Positions 1 through 11,384 of a stretch of 64,000 nucleotides of DNA are shown one piece after another. Below the pieces are notes generated by a model. It did not search any database and was not told the DNA's origin. It saw nothing but the letters and a program-made list of their open reading frames with translations. The stretch is from Anopheles merus (taxonomy: Eukaryota > Arthropoda > Insecta > Diptera > Culicidae), in assembly GCF_017562075.2 (NCBI RefSeq), contig NC_054083.1, positions 20,953,428 through 21,017,427 of the forward strand, written 5' to 3'. Each line of letters begins with the position of its first letter. Within the stretch, counting starts at the first letter, position 1. Made by a program: the position numbers and the translations under genes.

Positions 1-517
1 AGGCATCAATCCAAACAATTCAGTGTTTTGCTCATAGAGGGCGCGCATGCCGATAGTGGTACATTTGTTTGGAAGTAACGCCGACCGAGTGCTTTCGGGA
101 AATTCAAAATTATTGTTCACAAATTATTTGTGCAGGTGTTTTTGCATGTGATTCTTGCTTGATACGATTTTACCATTCGTCCAACGACCTGCTGTAGAAA
201 GAATTGAAGTCAAACTAATTTTCGACATCGTCAGAATGTATCCGCAAAGCGCTGAGTCACAAATGGCTACGAATTTGTATTTCATTCTGCTTTCTTATTC
301 TTACTCGCAACTCAAAGCGATACGTGCCTTTCTCGAGACAATCCAATTGTCTTGATTTATTTTGCTTCTTTGTGCTTGTCTGCGCAGATATTTTCCCATC
401 CGATTAATTAGCATTACTGTCACTTTCGATTTGGGTTCGACATTACTCAACAACCGTCTGCCACCCCATTGCGTAAGCTTAACGTTTGTCTTTTTCGCAT
501 TCCCGGCTTCTCCACAG
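1..517 (+). other. 3' part of intron 1 of cuticular gene A
   Basis: This stretch precedes a good splice acceptor (pyrimidine-rich tract ending in tccacag at 511-517). No short first exon of the form ATG plus a few codons followed by gtgag is visible here, so the promoter and first exon must lie upstream of the window. The small open frames here do not resemble known proteins. Confidence 0.7.
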
Positions 518-919
518 TTCGTTATTGCCGCGCTGGTGGCCGTCGCTGCCGCCCAGAACCCGCAGGACGCTCAGGCCCAGGTGCTCGCGTCCGACTCGGT
601 CGTCAACCCGGACGGCTCGTACAACTATCGCTACGAGACGAGCAACGGACTGGCGGCGCAGGAGAGCGGCGTCGGTGGCCAGTCGGCCCAGGGCAGCTAC
701 TCGTACACCGGTGACGATGGCGTCCAGTACCAGGTGTCGTACGTGGCCGACGAGAACGGATTCCAGCCGCAGGGTGCCCATCTGCCCGTCGATGGTCCTG
801 CTCCCGACCACGTCCTGAAGACGCTCGAGCAGATCCGCGCCAACCCGCCGCGTGACGACCCCAACTTCAGCATGGATGCGCTGAACGCTGCCATCGCTCG
901 GCTGAGCGGCAAGAAGTAA
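518..919 (+). CDS. RR-1 cuticular protein A, last exon (5' partial)
   Basis: Structural protein of the arthropod cuticle (CPR family) that binds chitin outside the epidermal cell. The exon begins in phase 0 after an acceptor at 517 and encodes 133 residues. It opens with the rest of a signal peptide (FVIAALVAVAAAQ), followed by a short linker and the RR-1 chitin-binding consensus: YNYRYETSNG, a Gly/Ser-rich middle, then YSY..DDG..YQVSYVADENGF and QPQGAHLP. The C-terminal tail (VLKTLEQIRANPPRDDPNF) is typical of this subfamily and is shared with gene B at 57 kb. The paralogue has only four codons (MFRV) in its first exon, so the missing start here is probably equally short and upstream of the window. 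The ATG at 362 is not chosen, because it would translate intron sequence. The third-position GC bias is strong compared with the surrounding AT-rich DNA. Family assignment is firm; the exact orthologue is unknown. Confidence 0.93.
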   Translation, partial: FVIAALVAVAAAQNPQDAQAQVLASDSVVNPDGSYNYRYETSNGLAAQESGVGGQSAQGSYSYTGDDGVQYQVSYVADENGFQPQGAHLPVDGPAPDHVLKTLEQIRANPPRDDPNFSMDALNAAIARLSGKK

Positions 920-1308
920 GGCGGTGGGCGTTGATGGTAGCAGCTGAAGACCGTGCCAACACAGTCAGTCTACTTAAGCACACCTGACACATACTCCACT
1001 AGTGCACCAACCTGCCTGGGTAGGGGGGGAAGGGCGACCGATGGGCGTTAGGAGGTCCATGCAGGTCCCCGCAACCCCGTCGCCAGGAGCTGGCCAACTT
1101 CGAACAAAGATCTACTTCAAGGGGCATCCAAACCGTCACTGCCATCCTTAGACAATATTTTCTACTTCCTCCTCATCTTCTTCTTCTATCCAATTTTTTT
1201 CATTTATCCGGTTCCAAAAGCGTTTCTTAAATTACGATGTTCTTTTTCCGTCAAACAAAATTCCTTCCATCCTCTTATTGTATGTAAATAGCCCGTTGAT
1301 AGTTTGTA

Positions 1309-1314
1309 AATAAA
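1309..1314 (+). other. Poly(A) signal of cuticular gene A
   Basis: AATAAA lies 390 bases after the stop codon at 917-919. The intervening 3' UTR (920-1308) contains no open frame of note. Confidence 0.7.
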
Positions 1315-1329
1315 ACAACCAACAAAATT

Positions 1330-4300
1330 AAAATCCATCGTTTTATTTTTAGTACACCCAAACGATCTGAACAAGCCCTGCCTTCGGTCACCTAATTAAG
1401 GTTAAACACACCTCGGAATTTGTGTAATAGAGTTCGAGAGTTCGATTTGATTGACCACGTCGTGGTTTGATGATTCACCCGACTGCGTTAAGCAGTAACA
1501 GCAGCCAGCGCAGTCTCTTAATCTTCTTAAGTGCTGCCAATACACGGGGAAGATGTCGAGAGGGCCGTAAAAGCTTCCGCCCAAGGTTTCTACCATTGGG
1601 CACACGACGTGTGCTTAGGCCACGCCATCGCCATCTCGCTTCAGTGCCATCATAAAGCTCAGCTTCTCCTGCACCGTGCCGTCCGTGGAGCTTGATTCGA
1701 TTATACTGGCCAACCTAAGCAGGCGACGAACCCGCCAAGCCGTGAAATGCTAAACGATCGTTTAAGCGTCAGTGGCATTCGAGCCGAATAGGCTATGCAC
1801 GGTGCGAAACTAAGCAACCGTCGCAACTTACCGTACGGACACTCTATAAGCTTGGTGAACATCTTCCCCTTTGCGCGTGGTCTGAAAAGGTCAGCCGAAG
1901 ACACACCAGCCGAAGGCAACCTAGCGTGAGAGGATTGCTTTATGGAACCTACTAGCAGTCAATTTTTGTCGAAGTTGGGTGAGTAAGAGGGGGAGAACCG
2001 TGGAATGGATTCGTTTGTTAGACCATTCTCATGACAAGGCGACGTTGCGTTAAAATAAGTAACCACCCTACTTACCCTGCTGCTGTTGCTGCTGCTGCAA
2101 GTGGATTGCATTATAATGCTTTGGTGCGTGTGTTGGGAAAAATCGCACACCCTCGAGCTTTGCTTGTTTAGATTTTGGAGCTTTTTTTCTGCGCTCTGCA
2201 CATGCACGATCGCTTTCCACTGTCGGCCGCAGCATCTCACCCTCCGAGGCCTGTACCAGCTCAAGGTCAGGGTTTCGGGCTGCTGTCTTTCACCGGTTGC
2301 CGGTGACGCAACCGAGACCAACCGAACTCCCAAGGTTCCGCACACAAGGGGCGATGCAAGGGAAGACAGGGGACGGAAGATGTACCACTTGACGGCGATG
2401 AGCTTTCACTTTCTTTCACATCCACACGCGGAACAAGTTCTGCTCGAGGAAGTGAAAAGTCGTGTGGCCTTAGAGGAAGTAGGCTCCGACCAGGTACATA
2501 ACCTACATTGTACGTGACGTTTGAGTCACGTTGAATGTGAAAATTATGTTTTTGATTTATTCAAATTTCATTCATCCATCCATGCAACTTTCGTCTCGTG
2601 AAACTCATATTTTTTCCTCCCAGACTTACAAATCTTGCCCACTGTTCGTGGTCGAATAGGCAGTATTATACAATATTCCTTTCTTTTTTTTGTAAATGTC
2701 GGCTGCGAGATCTTCTTCCCAACCGACGATGACAGTCCGCAGTCCTCATGATGCCACGCGTTATTTACGTGCTCTTCTTCAACTTTGAACCTCGCGCGCA
2801 CGCACACACACATTGAACTGAACCCTATTTCGGTGGAAGCGTGGAAACGAGGTTGACGAGACACCCGATAACCCGGGGCTGAACATTTTTACAAGCTTTC
2901 TTGTATGGTTCGGGCTGTGTGCCGATGATGCACCACGGGATCGGTCGCTTTGTAAATGGAGCGCTCCAAATTTGGCAGCCGAGCGGGTAGTTGAGCTATT
3001 TTGATGTTTATTTTACACGGTCATTGGGTGTGGAGTTACAACAAAGTGAAGTGGTTTTTTTCTTCTTGGAATTGGAATTGTTTAAACGGAATCGTACCTT
3101 GTTATGGCTAGGTTCTTCTGAACCTGTTTTACTTTACAAAGAAATTTGATACTCCACGCGTGATTGCAGTTAAGCACATCGTAGTCTTCCTGCGCGAAGA
3201 GATTGAACACATCGAAATAACATTGCCTTTAACATGGGCAATATCAGGCAGCTTTGGGGTCAACTCGGCAACCCAGGCCACACCCGCTCCGCGTACTCCG
3301 AAACCCCCGAAGCAAACGATGATGATTGATGGCTCGAATGCGCTCATTGATGCACAACCCATCGACCTACCTCCCCCTCCACGCTGATCCGCCGGCTGAT
3401 GACATTGGCAATCGATGGCGATAAAAATAGAGAGATTATCGGGTGAAACCATGCAGACCGCCGAGGGAGTTCGGTATTTCCATACGCGTACCATTGCGTA
3501 ATGTGTGCGTCTGTGAACAGCTAATCTCTTAACTATGGCACGCCTGTGCACAATGTGGGGCTGACCAAATGCAGAAAGTTTGGCTGGGGCGAAGAAAAAT
3601 GATGCTTCACTTTGGGTTCAATGTCATCGAAATGGTGTGATCGGTGGGTCGATCGCCATGCCTTTGGTGGTTGTGTATAATATGGCAATAATGTGTAACA
3701 TAATTATTTTCCACATTGCTAGTAGATCTTTCTTCGATTATTTTAAGTAAAATGGGCTTTTGATATAAATTGACATAAATTCGGCATTTCAAGTAAAGTA
3801 AAAAATATAAAAGTTAGGAAAAATGTTGGGACGAGAAATAAAAATGGATAGTAAAAAGTGTTCACATTTCATTTTTTTAATTAAATATCCCATAACTGCC
3901 ATTTTAATGCAACTACCTAGGCTTAAAAGCAAAACAAGCAAAATCAAACTTAAAGGTTTTTTTTGTGGTACTTTAGCTGTTGCCTAAAAATTAGTCTATT
4001 TATTCCGCCAATTCGTCTACAATAATGCCCGATTTAGTCTTTCGAGGCCGTTGTATCGTTTTTACATAGCTTTTTCTCCCTTTTCTCCTATCTCTTTTTC
4101 TGTTGTAAGGTTCCAACTGCTAGATTAGAAAAATAAAAATAAAACGAATAAGCTGAAATAGATAGCAACAAACAAGTAGAACGAAAAGAAATTCAGCAGA
4201 TATGGGCTTGATGGTGTCCACCCTGAGATATAGATACTTTAGATCCGATATAGATTTGCTAGATTTGACATATACAAACTGGGAAAGTAGTGTATCTTCC

Positions 4301-7300
4301 TTCACGGTATATGCACAAAAGCAACATACAAGACAAATATCGTAATATCGTATAAATATCGTATCATTACAAATCAGTACAAATGATACAAAAATTCTCG
4401 GAAACGCAATATAAAGCGTGTGAACGATCGAAAAAATATGGGTATCACACAAAATTTTCGAGAAACAAGCAAAAAACCTTTAAGAAACCCTGTGAGATAG
4501 TTTTCGTGTGAATATTTTTTTGTGAATAAGGATACATTGCTAATAAAAGGCTTTTACTTTCGTTATAAAGCTATGGCAGACCTCTAAAAATAACAATATA
4601 ACTGGTTTAATTGCCTAAAATACGAACTTTTACACAATTAAATATAAAAGTCTTATGTTTTAGGACGAGCATGTTTTTAATCCCTTTACGTAACTTGCCA
4701 TGGAAAGGAAATGATCAGCTCTCTCAATCAGACAAATGCGATTGATATTTTCTTTACATCGAAGGCATACAAACACCCGAATCACAATCGAAATGATGCA
4801 AATAAAGCATAAAAACGTAATCAATCATCACAGCATCACGTTTCGGTGCGCAAACTGCTGCAGCCAAAGGCTACCACAACGAAAGATAAAGATGGCAAAC
4901 GTGAGTGAGAGTGCGGACGAGCGCTCACCCCTTGTTCCATGACACGCCCTGACCGGGGGCGCACATGTGTACGCGTTCTACTTGTACCCTCGTTTTGCTT
5001 AAGGAGTCCCCATTGACCCGACGCTCGTCCTTCTGCCCTTCATTCATGCAATCGCCCCCCCCCCCTCCCTCTCCTCGCTACCACGCAGCAACCAAGAGGT
5101 CAAGATGGTACTTCGGGGCGTGAAATATGTGCCAATAAAACCGTACCGTGAACGCGATGGTTCTCCGTGCGCTGGGTGAAGCTGGGGTTCGTACGGTCCT
5201 GAGCCGGATTGTGTGACGATTTAGTCATAAGGCAGACATTTGGCGCGTTTGACCACACCCGGGGGGAGAAAAAAAAACAGAGTGAGCGATCAAGCAGATG
5301 TAACAACATCACAAAGCACATTCACACACACACACACACATGAATCAGTAAAGCTCTGCGGCGTGAAATAAATCGTAATCGAAACCGTTCGGCGCGCGAG
5401 CGCGCACCGTAGCTAAGTTCGATTGTTCGTCCACTTCTGGCAGCCGTGGCATCATATTCCACGTGCAGTGTATGTATTGGAGGGAGGGGTGTTGTGGATG
5501 ATGCAAATTGCATCGCTGCAAGCAACGAGAAGCTGCAATGTGCCGTGTGTGTGTATGCAACTCTTTTGCAGACGACGATGACGACGAATCCGCATTACGG
5601 ACACGATTACATCGATGCTTGCGGCAGTGAATAAAGTATCGCTGCTGAAACGGTTCTCGTTAGGGTTGTACCCGAAATCAACCGAATCGAGTGGGATATT
5701 TGGTGGTCAAAAACTTAAGGACCCCGGGTAAGGAGGGGCAGGGGAAGAATGATTAATAATAAAATATCACTCGCCTCCGCTCTCGTTATCGATCGAGCTA
5801 GCGACGAAATCGAACGACCTAAAACAAAGTTGCAACACGCGCGAATGCCCGAAGGAGCAATTGAACGGGACTGCGATCGATCATATTTTACCGATAAGTG
5901 ATAAGTTATTGCTTCATAACGGTTTGGCACTGCGTATGAAAACATTGTCAAATTAACACTTAAAAATTGAATTATTGATAGTAAGCGCGATATGGAGTGA
6001 GTATGTTTATAAATGTAAACAAAACCTCACTATCCTTGCCATAATAATAGTTTAATAAATAAAAAGTTTTGCTTATTTATTTTCCATCTTGAATCCATCA
6101 CAACCATAAAACCCAAGATACATCACCAACGACAATTGTCCTCTTGGCGGAAATTCCAATGTCCCTCCTCATCATGCTTTCCTTGACCCGGCTTGGGCAA
6201 CACTTCTGCTCGCGCTGCTGCTTTGTGGCTTCCCGCCCGAACACAGTGTCATTTGTCATTACCAACCCCTACCGAGAAAAGGGGGAAGCACACAATCATA
6301 ATCATCGCTAGATTAGCTGACCATACACCTGGAACGTGCTACGCCAAATTTCAGCACGTACAGACAGACCCCGGGCTTCCAGGAATTTGCGCCGTAACTT
6401 CCATGCCCACCACAAAGCCAAAGAATGACACAGCGGACAGGCTAATGTGACAGTTGGGTCGGTGTCGGAACGAAACGCCCGATTTGATCGACGCACCAAG
6501 ATTACGGTTGCCACCGAAACCTTTCTGCTTTGACCCGGGCCGACAAATCCCGCAGGGCAACTTCGGACGATTCGAACCATCCAGCCGGAAAGTGACAGTA
6601 TGTCGAGCAGCAGCAAACATTGCCGTGTCGTATGGGGCGTCATTTGCATGCCACACGGGTCAACACAGTCGGGTGGGCGGGGATAGTAATGGGTTACAAA
6701 ATAAATGACCGTCTGTCAGTTGGAATTGAAAGGAGGTTTTATTCTCGCCTTATTTCAAGGCACTGATCTGCGATCAATATGGGCTGGTAGGATTGAATGA
6801 AAAATCCGGGTCTTTTGGAACCCGGTGACTTATGCAAGCTTACGAGCGAGACGTTTGAGACGTCAGGTCTCAATCAAATCGGATTGTTACCTGGATTGTC
6901 GAAAACGTAGTAAAATTCTAAAAAAATAAGTGTGAAAAATAAGTAAAAATAAGTAGATGAATTTGAACAAAATTACTCTAGAGAGAAGTCCAAAAGGACC
7001 TATAGCTTAGCGAGATGATCATCTTAGGAAAATAAAACAAACACTTTACTACCCATGAAACATTATAGGTTTGTCGTATTCACAAATATTTTGTGATGAT
7101 TATTAAGATTTTTAAATGTCAAATGTTAAGGCACATTTCAAACTGAAAAGGTACAACTGCAAAGGTTTTTCTACAATTGGATCAACGATATGTTGTGTAG
7201 AGTTATATTATCTAATAATATTTGTCAGAGGGTCACTACTTCAAAAATTAGTTGACCTGAATTCACTGCCCAAAAGTGCTCGAGATCTTACCAAGTCTAA

Positions 7301-8119
7301 TGAATTAAATTTTTGAATGAATTTTTTTAATGAATTCGTTTCAGTCGTAAGCTTATGTAAGAACATATTTTGTGCCATTGATCGTCTGTATTGGAGAGAT
7401 TCCAGTCCGAATAAAAGACAACTAGTCTTTTAAGCAATACGGCCTTTTTTGACCGTTTCTCCTGAATATAAAAAAAGACAATTTCAAAAGACACCAGAGG
7501 GGGTTTACTTAGGGGCATCATTGATTTGGGGTGTTTATCAATTGAATCCATTCGGTTAAGGCCATAACCTTTATTAAGTTAAACTCATGTTCACATATTT
7601 ATTTCATGTTATCATATAATCTATGTGGCTGAGATCGTTTTCAAACAGCAAATATCTTATGGAAGCAATTCTGACTCTGAATAACTTTTAACGATATGCG
7701 TTCCCAACTTGCTCGTAATAGTCTTGTGAGCGTTCAAAGGATGAATCGCTTTAATATCATATTTGCTTTCTTCAACTTATTTTTAATCAAACTTCGCTTT
7801 TCTTCTTGCGTGGGAGAATACTGTAGCAATAACCGATTTCTTGGAGTAGCAGTCTATCTAGTATTAATGTACTCACACGTTGTAATCAGAAATAGATTGC
7901 ACCTAGCATTTGTTATCTTTCAATTCTAGTACAAACGTGATGCATTGCTGCATAGGTGCATTACGTTGACTATCAAAATTAGTGAATTGCGATAAGATAA
8001 AATGTAAACAATCAAGCTTGATATACACTTGATCTCTAGAATGAGCTCTAGAAACAAAAATGTAATGCTCTTTTACTTGCAAAACAACATTTTTAAACTA
8101 ATCATAATGCTATGATTCA
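1330..8119. other. Gene-poor stretch, no supported gene
   Basis: I see no coding region, RNA gene or intact mobile element here. The open frames are short, on both strands, and carry no recognisable motif. Composition varies from AT-rich (3.7-4.7 kb, 6.9-8.1 kb) to moderately GC-rich (5.0-5.6 kb, 6.2-6.7 kb). A short CA repeat lies near 5322-5340. Some of the GC-richer segments could be regulatory DNA for gene A, but nothing in the sequence proves this. Confidence 0.5.
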
Positions 8120-8125
8120 TTTATT
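8120..8125 (-). other. Poly(A) signal of copy A
   Basis: TTTATT on the plus strand is AATAAA on the coding strand, about 30 bases after the stop. The same arrangement occurs in copies B (20087-20092) and C (25955-25960). Confidence 0.6.
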
Positions 8126-8155
8126 TTCTATAACCCTAATTGAATAACGCCATCT

Positions 8156-9856
8156 TTAGAAGATAAACCGAATGCGTCCACCAGCTTCGTCCCGCAGCGG
8201 TGACCTACGCTCAACGTACTCCTCAAACGCATCCAAATCGATCGGACCTTGCTGAAGATCCATACCGTCACGGGGGAACGTTGCGAACAGATCACCTCCC
8301 TCCGCAAGGAACTCCGACACGACTACCCGATACTCCCGGAACGGATTGACTGGTTCGTACACTTCTCCACTACATTGCTGGCAGAGCACCTCCAGCGAAA
8401 CCAAACGGCGGCCCGGTGGATTGTTGATACGGTACGTAGCACGCAAACCGGATACCTGCAGCAGATCCCAAGCTTGAACTGTTCCATTGCTAACTGTTGC
8501 GGTGCTGACACTGTATTCCAACACGCGCATAATGTGATTACCACGCAAAAGCATCGAGTACAGCCGATTCTCAAAGGGTAACACTTCGAACAGCTGCTTG
8601 TAAGTTACCGTGCCGGCTTGAAGATCTCCACGAATTCCGCCACGGTTCTGTAGTGCGATAGCGTTATAAACGGGGAAGAAAGCTCGCACCATGGAGTCGG
8701 TAATCAGCGTGCCAAGCAAACACTCTCCCGTCACACAATCCTGTCGAGACATATCTACCTCCGCCACGGCGACCGTACGATTTCCAAGCGTTTCCACCTC
8801 CATGCGGAACGGCTCCAGCGCTGACATAACGGCCGGATCTTCAGGTACGCTGGCATCAAGAAACACTGGATTGCCTTCCCATTGTTCGATCTCACCGTCC
8901 TCGTTGAAGAAGAGCGTCAGATTGCCTACCAAGCGTCCGTACGACCCCGCTTGCACTACCAGTACACGGCGGCCATCGGGCTGGAATTCGACTGTCGGGT
9001 AGTCGCCTTCGACCTCCAGTGGGAAAGCGGTAGCATCACCATTGAATAGCACGGTGTTGGAGTTTCCTCCCACTATTAAATCCACGTGTGGACCACAGTT
9101 GCGAGCCATTCTTCGCTCGCTATTATGTCCGTAGTACGAGAGTACTATCACGATGTCGACACCATCCGCAGCCAAGCGAGCCGATTCTTCGCGGACGGCT
9201 TCCACGGGATCGCTGAAGGTTAGATTTCCTGGATTTCCGATAGCGCTCACGTCGGGCCGGATAACGCCAAGAATGCCGATGCGACGACCTGACCGTTCGA
9301 CCACTACCGATCGCTCGAAGTTGACGAACGACTGTTCAGCCGAGTTGTCTACGTTGGTGAGTACGATGGGCGTTTCCGATGCCTCCATGAAAGGGTTTAG
9401 ACCCTCGAGTCCGTGGAAGAAATCAAATCGACCAAGCGTCTGTAAGGAAATTAAAACATAGAGGTTTACTTCTTGACATCGCAACACAAAGGTTCGGTGA
9501 CAACTTACCATAGCATCGGCTGGCAGTACGTTCAGCATGGCCGCTACGACCTCCCAGCGGTGTACGGTGTACCAGAGCGTACCCTTAAAGCTTCCGCCAG
9601 AGTTCACGTAGAGCGAGTTTTCGGCTTCCACTTGCAGCTGACGGACGACGCTCACCTGGCGCGGATAGCCGCCCTGGCACCGTTCCTGTCCAACACAGGT
9701 GAAACCTTCCAGGTTAACCTGGTTATACCGTGCGTAGAGGTCGTTGAAATGGATAACGGTCAGCGGGAACAGTGGTCCATCTTGTTGAGCTTGGGCGAAG
9801 CTCACCAAAGCCACCGCTACCGCAAGCGCCACAGTTAGCTGCCTGATCTGCTTCAT
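8156..9856 (-). CDS. 5'-nucleotidase/apyrase-like secreted protein, copy A (probable pseudoenzyme)
   Basis: Two exons: 9856-9509 (116 codons) and 9439-8156 (427 codons plus stop), giving 543 residues. The 69-base intron has no stop and keeps frame, so the gene also reads as one 566-residue open frame. Residues 1-23 are a signal peptide (hydrophobic VALAVAVALVSFAQA). A metallophosphatase-like N-terminal domain and the 5'-nucleotidase C-terminal domain (NRGGIRG at 381-387, later FLAEGGD) follow; there is no hydrophobic GPI tail, as in secreted salivary apyrases. Key residues are changed. The family DxH is D39-L-Y41, the GD metal site is G87-G88, GNHEFD is G119-R-F-D-F-F124, and GGHSNT is GGNSNT (N242); only D39 and H221 remain recognisable. 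Catalysis is therefore unlikely, and nucleotide or other ligand binding is possible. The last 370 bases differ from copies B and C, while the rest is almost identical. Confidence 0.85.
   Translation of the reverse strand: MKQIRQLTVALAVAVALVSFAQAQQDGPLFPLTVIHFNDLYARYNQVNLEGFTCVGQERCQGGYPRQVSVVRQLQVEAENSLYVNSGGSFKGTLWYTVHRWEVVAAMLNVLPADAMVSCHRTFVLRCQEVNLYVLISLQTLGRFDFFHGLEGLNPFMEASETPIVLTNVDNSAEQSFVNFERSVVVERSGRRIGILGVIRPDVSAIGNPGNLTFSDPVEAVREESARLAADGVDIVIVLSYYGHNSERRMARNCGPHVDLIVGGNSNTVLFNGDATAFPLEVEGDYPTVEFQPDGRRVLVVQAGSYGRLVGNLTLFFNEDGEIEQWEGNPVFLDASVPEDPAVMSALEPFRMEVETLGNRTVAVAEVDMSRQDCVTGECLLGTLITDSMVRAFFPVYNAIALQNRGGIRGDLQAGTVTYKQLFEVLPFENRLYSMLLRGNHIMRVLEYSVSTATVSNGTVQAWDLLQVSGLRATYRINNPPGRRLVSLEVLCQQCSGEVYEPVNPFREYRVVVSEFLAEGGDLFATFPRDGMDLQQGPIDLDAFEEYVERRSPLRDEAGGRIRFIF
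9440..9508 (-). other. 69-base in-frame, stop-free intron of copy A
   Basis: On the minus strand, the donor gtaagt follows the ATG codon of Met116, and the acceptor ttccttacag precedes ACG of Thr117. Length is 3 x 23 and no stop codon occurs in frame, so retention would insert 23 residues just before the degenerate GNHEFD position. The same intron lies at 21407-21475 and 27275-27343 in copies B and C. Splicing is inferred because removal restores the family spacing between 'DAM' and 'LG'. Confidence 0.8.
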
Positions 9857-10054
9857 GTTACCTTTTCAAAGCTATCACACGAGCTGAACAGACCTTGCAA
9901 TGCTGTTAAATGGTAAACTCACAATCCCAATCCTATTTCACAACATACTGGGCCTGATAACTATATTACGATAGCATTATCAAGGCACGGTTACGAAGCA
10001 ATCGATTGAGCTAAGTGATGTACACATGTGTTGTAATTTCAGATTGTAGCTCAG

Positions 10055-10246
10055 CCGGTCTCGTAGTGCAGTCGTCAACTCGTGCGACTTAACAACATGC
10101 CCGTCATGGGTTCAATCCCCAAATGGACCGTGCCGCCATACGTAGGACTGACTATCCTGCTATGGGGGGAAATCAATTAGTCTCTGAAAGCCAAACCCAC
10201 AAGTGGTGCAGGCAGGCCTTGACCGACAACGGTTGTTGAGCCAAAG

Positions 10247-10303
<57 letters not shown>
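10055..10303 (+). mobile_element. tRNA-derived SINE (SINE200-like) with 58-base poly(A)
   Basis: The head is tRNA-like, with a B box (GGGTTCAATCCC near 10109) and an A-box-like stretch near 10060. The shared SINE tail (gactgactatcctgct, then aggcaggccttgaccgacaa) is followed by a long A tract at 10247-10304. A 7-base target duplication agctcag flanks it (10048-10054 and 10304-10310). The equivalent site upstream of copies B and C (near 22010 and 27878) lacks the insertion, so it jumped in after the ancestral gene duplication. Confidence 0.85.
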
Positions 10304-10307
<4 letters not shown>

Positions 10308-10689
10308 CAGTACGATTAACCTTTTTGTATGTAGCTTGCATGCGTTTGTTGCGTTTGTTTATTTATGTTCTCGTCCTATAGAAGTGAATCATTCTTAATT
10401 CTTGCACTGCGAGGATTCTCTAACCTGTATTTATAATAAATCTACAATGTAGATTGCTCCTTCTCCTTCTACACCTTTCAATCCTTCAAGAAGACCCCTA
10501 TATGTTTAAGTAACATCACTACATAAATTAAACTAGAATTCCTACAATATTTCCTACGCTGAATTTCTGCGCTATTCCTACAATACAAATGTTTGTCGGA
10601 TATGGCTTGTCGACGAGCAGTGTTAGTTATTGTAGAACCTCTACCTGAAACAGCGTGTATAATCAGGTAGAACTATTTCATGTACAGAT

Positions 10690-11115
10690 GATTGGTTGAT
10701 TGGTTTCAGGATCGTTAAGGGTTCTTGATCGGTTGCAGGACCAGTATAGGTTTATGATTGGTTCCAGAGCCGGTCCTGTAACTGATACTGAACCTATATC
10801 AGTTACAGGACCTGTACGGAAACAATATAGGTTGCAGGATCAGTATGTGTTCATGATTAGTTCCAGTACCGGAATGGGTTAATATTCGGTTCCAAAACCG
10901 GTGTAAGTTCATGATCGGTATGAGTTATGAGTTAGTGATCGGTTTTATGTTCAGTTTGGGTTCATGATCGGTTCCTAGACCGGTAGGGTTTCCTGATCAG
11001 TTGCAGGAATGATATGTGCTCAACATAGGTTTCTGGACCGGTAGGAGTTCTTGATCAGTGTCAGGATCGGTAAGGGTTCAGCATCAGTTTCAGAACCTGT
11101 ATGGATTCATTATGT
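10690..11115 (+). repeat. Degenerate minisatellite, GGTTC..GACCGGTA..TTCATGATC type
   Basis: About 14 imperfect units of roughly 30 bases with recurring pieces ggttcatgatcggttc, agaccggtagg and ttgatcagt. Parts recur inside every unit of the following array (12.75-12.93 kb, 14.61-14.79 kb), after the retrotransposon at 18.18-18.33 kb and 24.05-24.20 kb, and in diverged form at 35.58-35.80 kb and 59.56-59.76 kb. There is no coding potential. Confidence 0.75.
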
Positions 11116-11384
11116 CGTGAATGTGCGACGAAGACGTAGTACCTGCTTGCAAGGTCGTCATCGGAGACCTCAATGCTGAGATCGGACAAGAGGAGGCATA
11201 TACACCAATGATTGGAAGCTTCAGCGCCCACCAGCTGACAAACTTTGCCTCCTCGGCCGCTTACCACGTAGAGAGAAAGAGGAATGGTTCGACGAAGAGT
11301 GCAGACGAGCACTATCCGAGAAGAATGCAGCGCGCACCCGTATGCTACGGCATGAAACCCGTCAGAATATGGAGTCCTACAGAC
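11116..11384 (+). mobile_element. Non-LTR retrotransposon fragment: end of endonuclease domain and linker (RTE-like)
   Basis: The plus frame encodes CDEDVVPACKVVIGDLNAEIG, matching the GDFNA(x)IG motif of apurinic-type endonucleases. After a frameshift it encodes EEWFDEECRRALSEKNAAR, typical of the linker before the reverse transcriptase in RTE-type elements. The fragment is 5'-truncated by the degenerate repeat. It is interrupted at 11385 by the foldback element, and the rest of the retrotransposon resumes at 16628. Copies lie at 12938-13206 and 14799-15067. It is a non-functional remnant. Confidence 0.75.

Noticed and set aside
362..517. Start of cuticular gene A at the ATG at 362
   Set aside because: The segment is intron: a strong acceptor lies at 517, and the paralogue shows a separate four-codon first exon.
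8156..9856. Single-exon 566-residue model for the nucleotidase-like genes
   Set aside because: A canonical 69-base intron interrupts the conserved DAM-LG spacing; removing it restores the family layout.
10053..10140. tRNA gene at the SINE head
   Set aside because: Box-like motifs are present, but the cloverleaf does not form and the sequence is followed by a SINE body and poly(A) tail, with copies elsewhere.
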